In this document: piece after piece, positions 5,370 to 5,432 of the stretch
Numbering within the stretch: the first letter of the stretch is position 1
How the letters are laid out: every line of letters starts with the position of its first letter
NCBI GenBank assembly: GCA_002437575.1
Contig: DJQK01000004.1
Coordinates: forward strand, 5,186 to 10,617
Length of the DNA: 5,432 nucleotides
Source: Clostridiales bacterium UBA6388
GTDB taxonomy: Bacteria > Bacillota > Clostridia > Oscillospirales > Oscillospiraceae
Direction: 5' to 3'
The notes under the pieces: model-generated
Databases searched by the model: none
The model's input: only the letters and a program-made list of their open reading frames with translations
Told to the model about the DNA's origin: nothing
Program-made: the position numbers and the translations under genes

Positions 5370-5432
5370 ACGCCAGTAGCTCAGCTGGATAGAGCAACTG
5401 CCTTCTAAGCAGTAGGTCGGGGGTTCGAGTCC
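5370..5432 (+). tRNA. tRNA-Arg(TCT), 3' end cut by window edge
   Basis: The first 63 bases of a tRNA lie 6 nt after tRNA-Gly and share its promoter. Anticodon stem ACTGC (5397-5401) and GCAGT (5409-5413) enclose loop CTTCTAA with anticodon TCT at 5404-5406, reading AGA/AGG arginine codons. The D-arm TAGCTCAGCTGGATAGAGC is canonical, and the T-arm begins GGGGGTTCGAGTCC. The 5' end at A5370 is set by counting seven acceptor bases before TA at positions 8-9. The 3' acceptor strand is outside the window, so pairing of that first base is unchecked. Confidence 0.95.

Noticed and set aside
1..5432. CRISPR array, insertion sequence, att site or defence system
   Set aside because: There are no regularly spaced repeats, transposase or integrase genes, terminal inverted repeats or defence domains. 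The tRNAs at the end show no duplicated 3' part within the window.

Overview
The window looks like ordinary chromosome from a GC-rich Firmicute, most likely a gut-type Clostridia member such as the Oscillospiraceae. This is inferred from several things: Gram-positive-style strong Shine-Dalgarno sites, a PgcA-like phosphohexomutase, a short Pyk without the extra Bacillus C-terminal domain, a YitT-family protein, extended -10 promoters, and tRNA genes that encode CCA. I see no mobile element, CRISPR array, phage gene or plasmid function.

Layout, left to right. Positions 1-444 (+) hold the C-terminal quarter of a phosphoglucomutase/phosphomannomutase. It converges on pyruvate kinase (pyk, 499-1914, -), and the two share one bidirectional terminator. 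Between pyk and the next gene lies the only long non-coding stretch (1915-2226). It carries a strong pyk promoter, a possible operator palindrome over its -35 box, and a leader RNA of about 208 nt. That leader contains stacked hairpins, a complete intrinsic terminator, and a competing pairing that would break the terminator. Next come an intracellular GH13 alpha-amylase-family enzyme (2227-3519, -) and a YitT-family membrane protein (3604-4218, -). An AraC-family regulator (4355-5212, +) is divergent from the membrane protein gene, with a full promoter facing each way. The window ends with a tRNA operon (+): a strong promoter, tRNA-Gly(TCC), and the start of tRNA-Arg(TCT).

How the genes relate. 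The phosphohexomutase (glucose-1-P/glucose-6-P interconversion), the GH13 enzyme (alpha-glucan breakdown) and pyruvate kinase (last ATP-yielding step of glycolysis) fit a theme of alpha-glucan and central sugar use. Each appears to have its own control region rather than sharing an operon. The AraC regulator has an N-terminal cupin typical of small-molecule sensing. Its closest candidate targets are itself and the yitT-like gene; its ligand cannot be read from sequence.

The most notable feature is the pyk leader, a candidate transcription attenuator or riboswitch-like element that I cannot match to a known class. The rest of the window is conventional.
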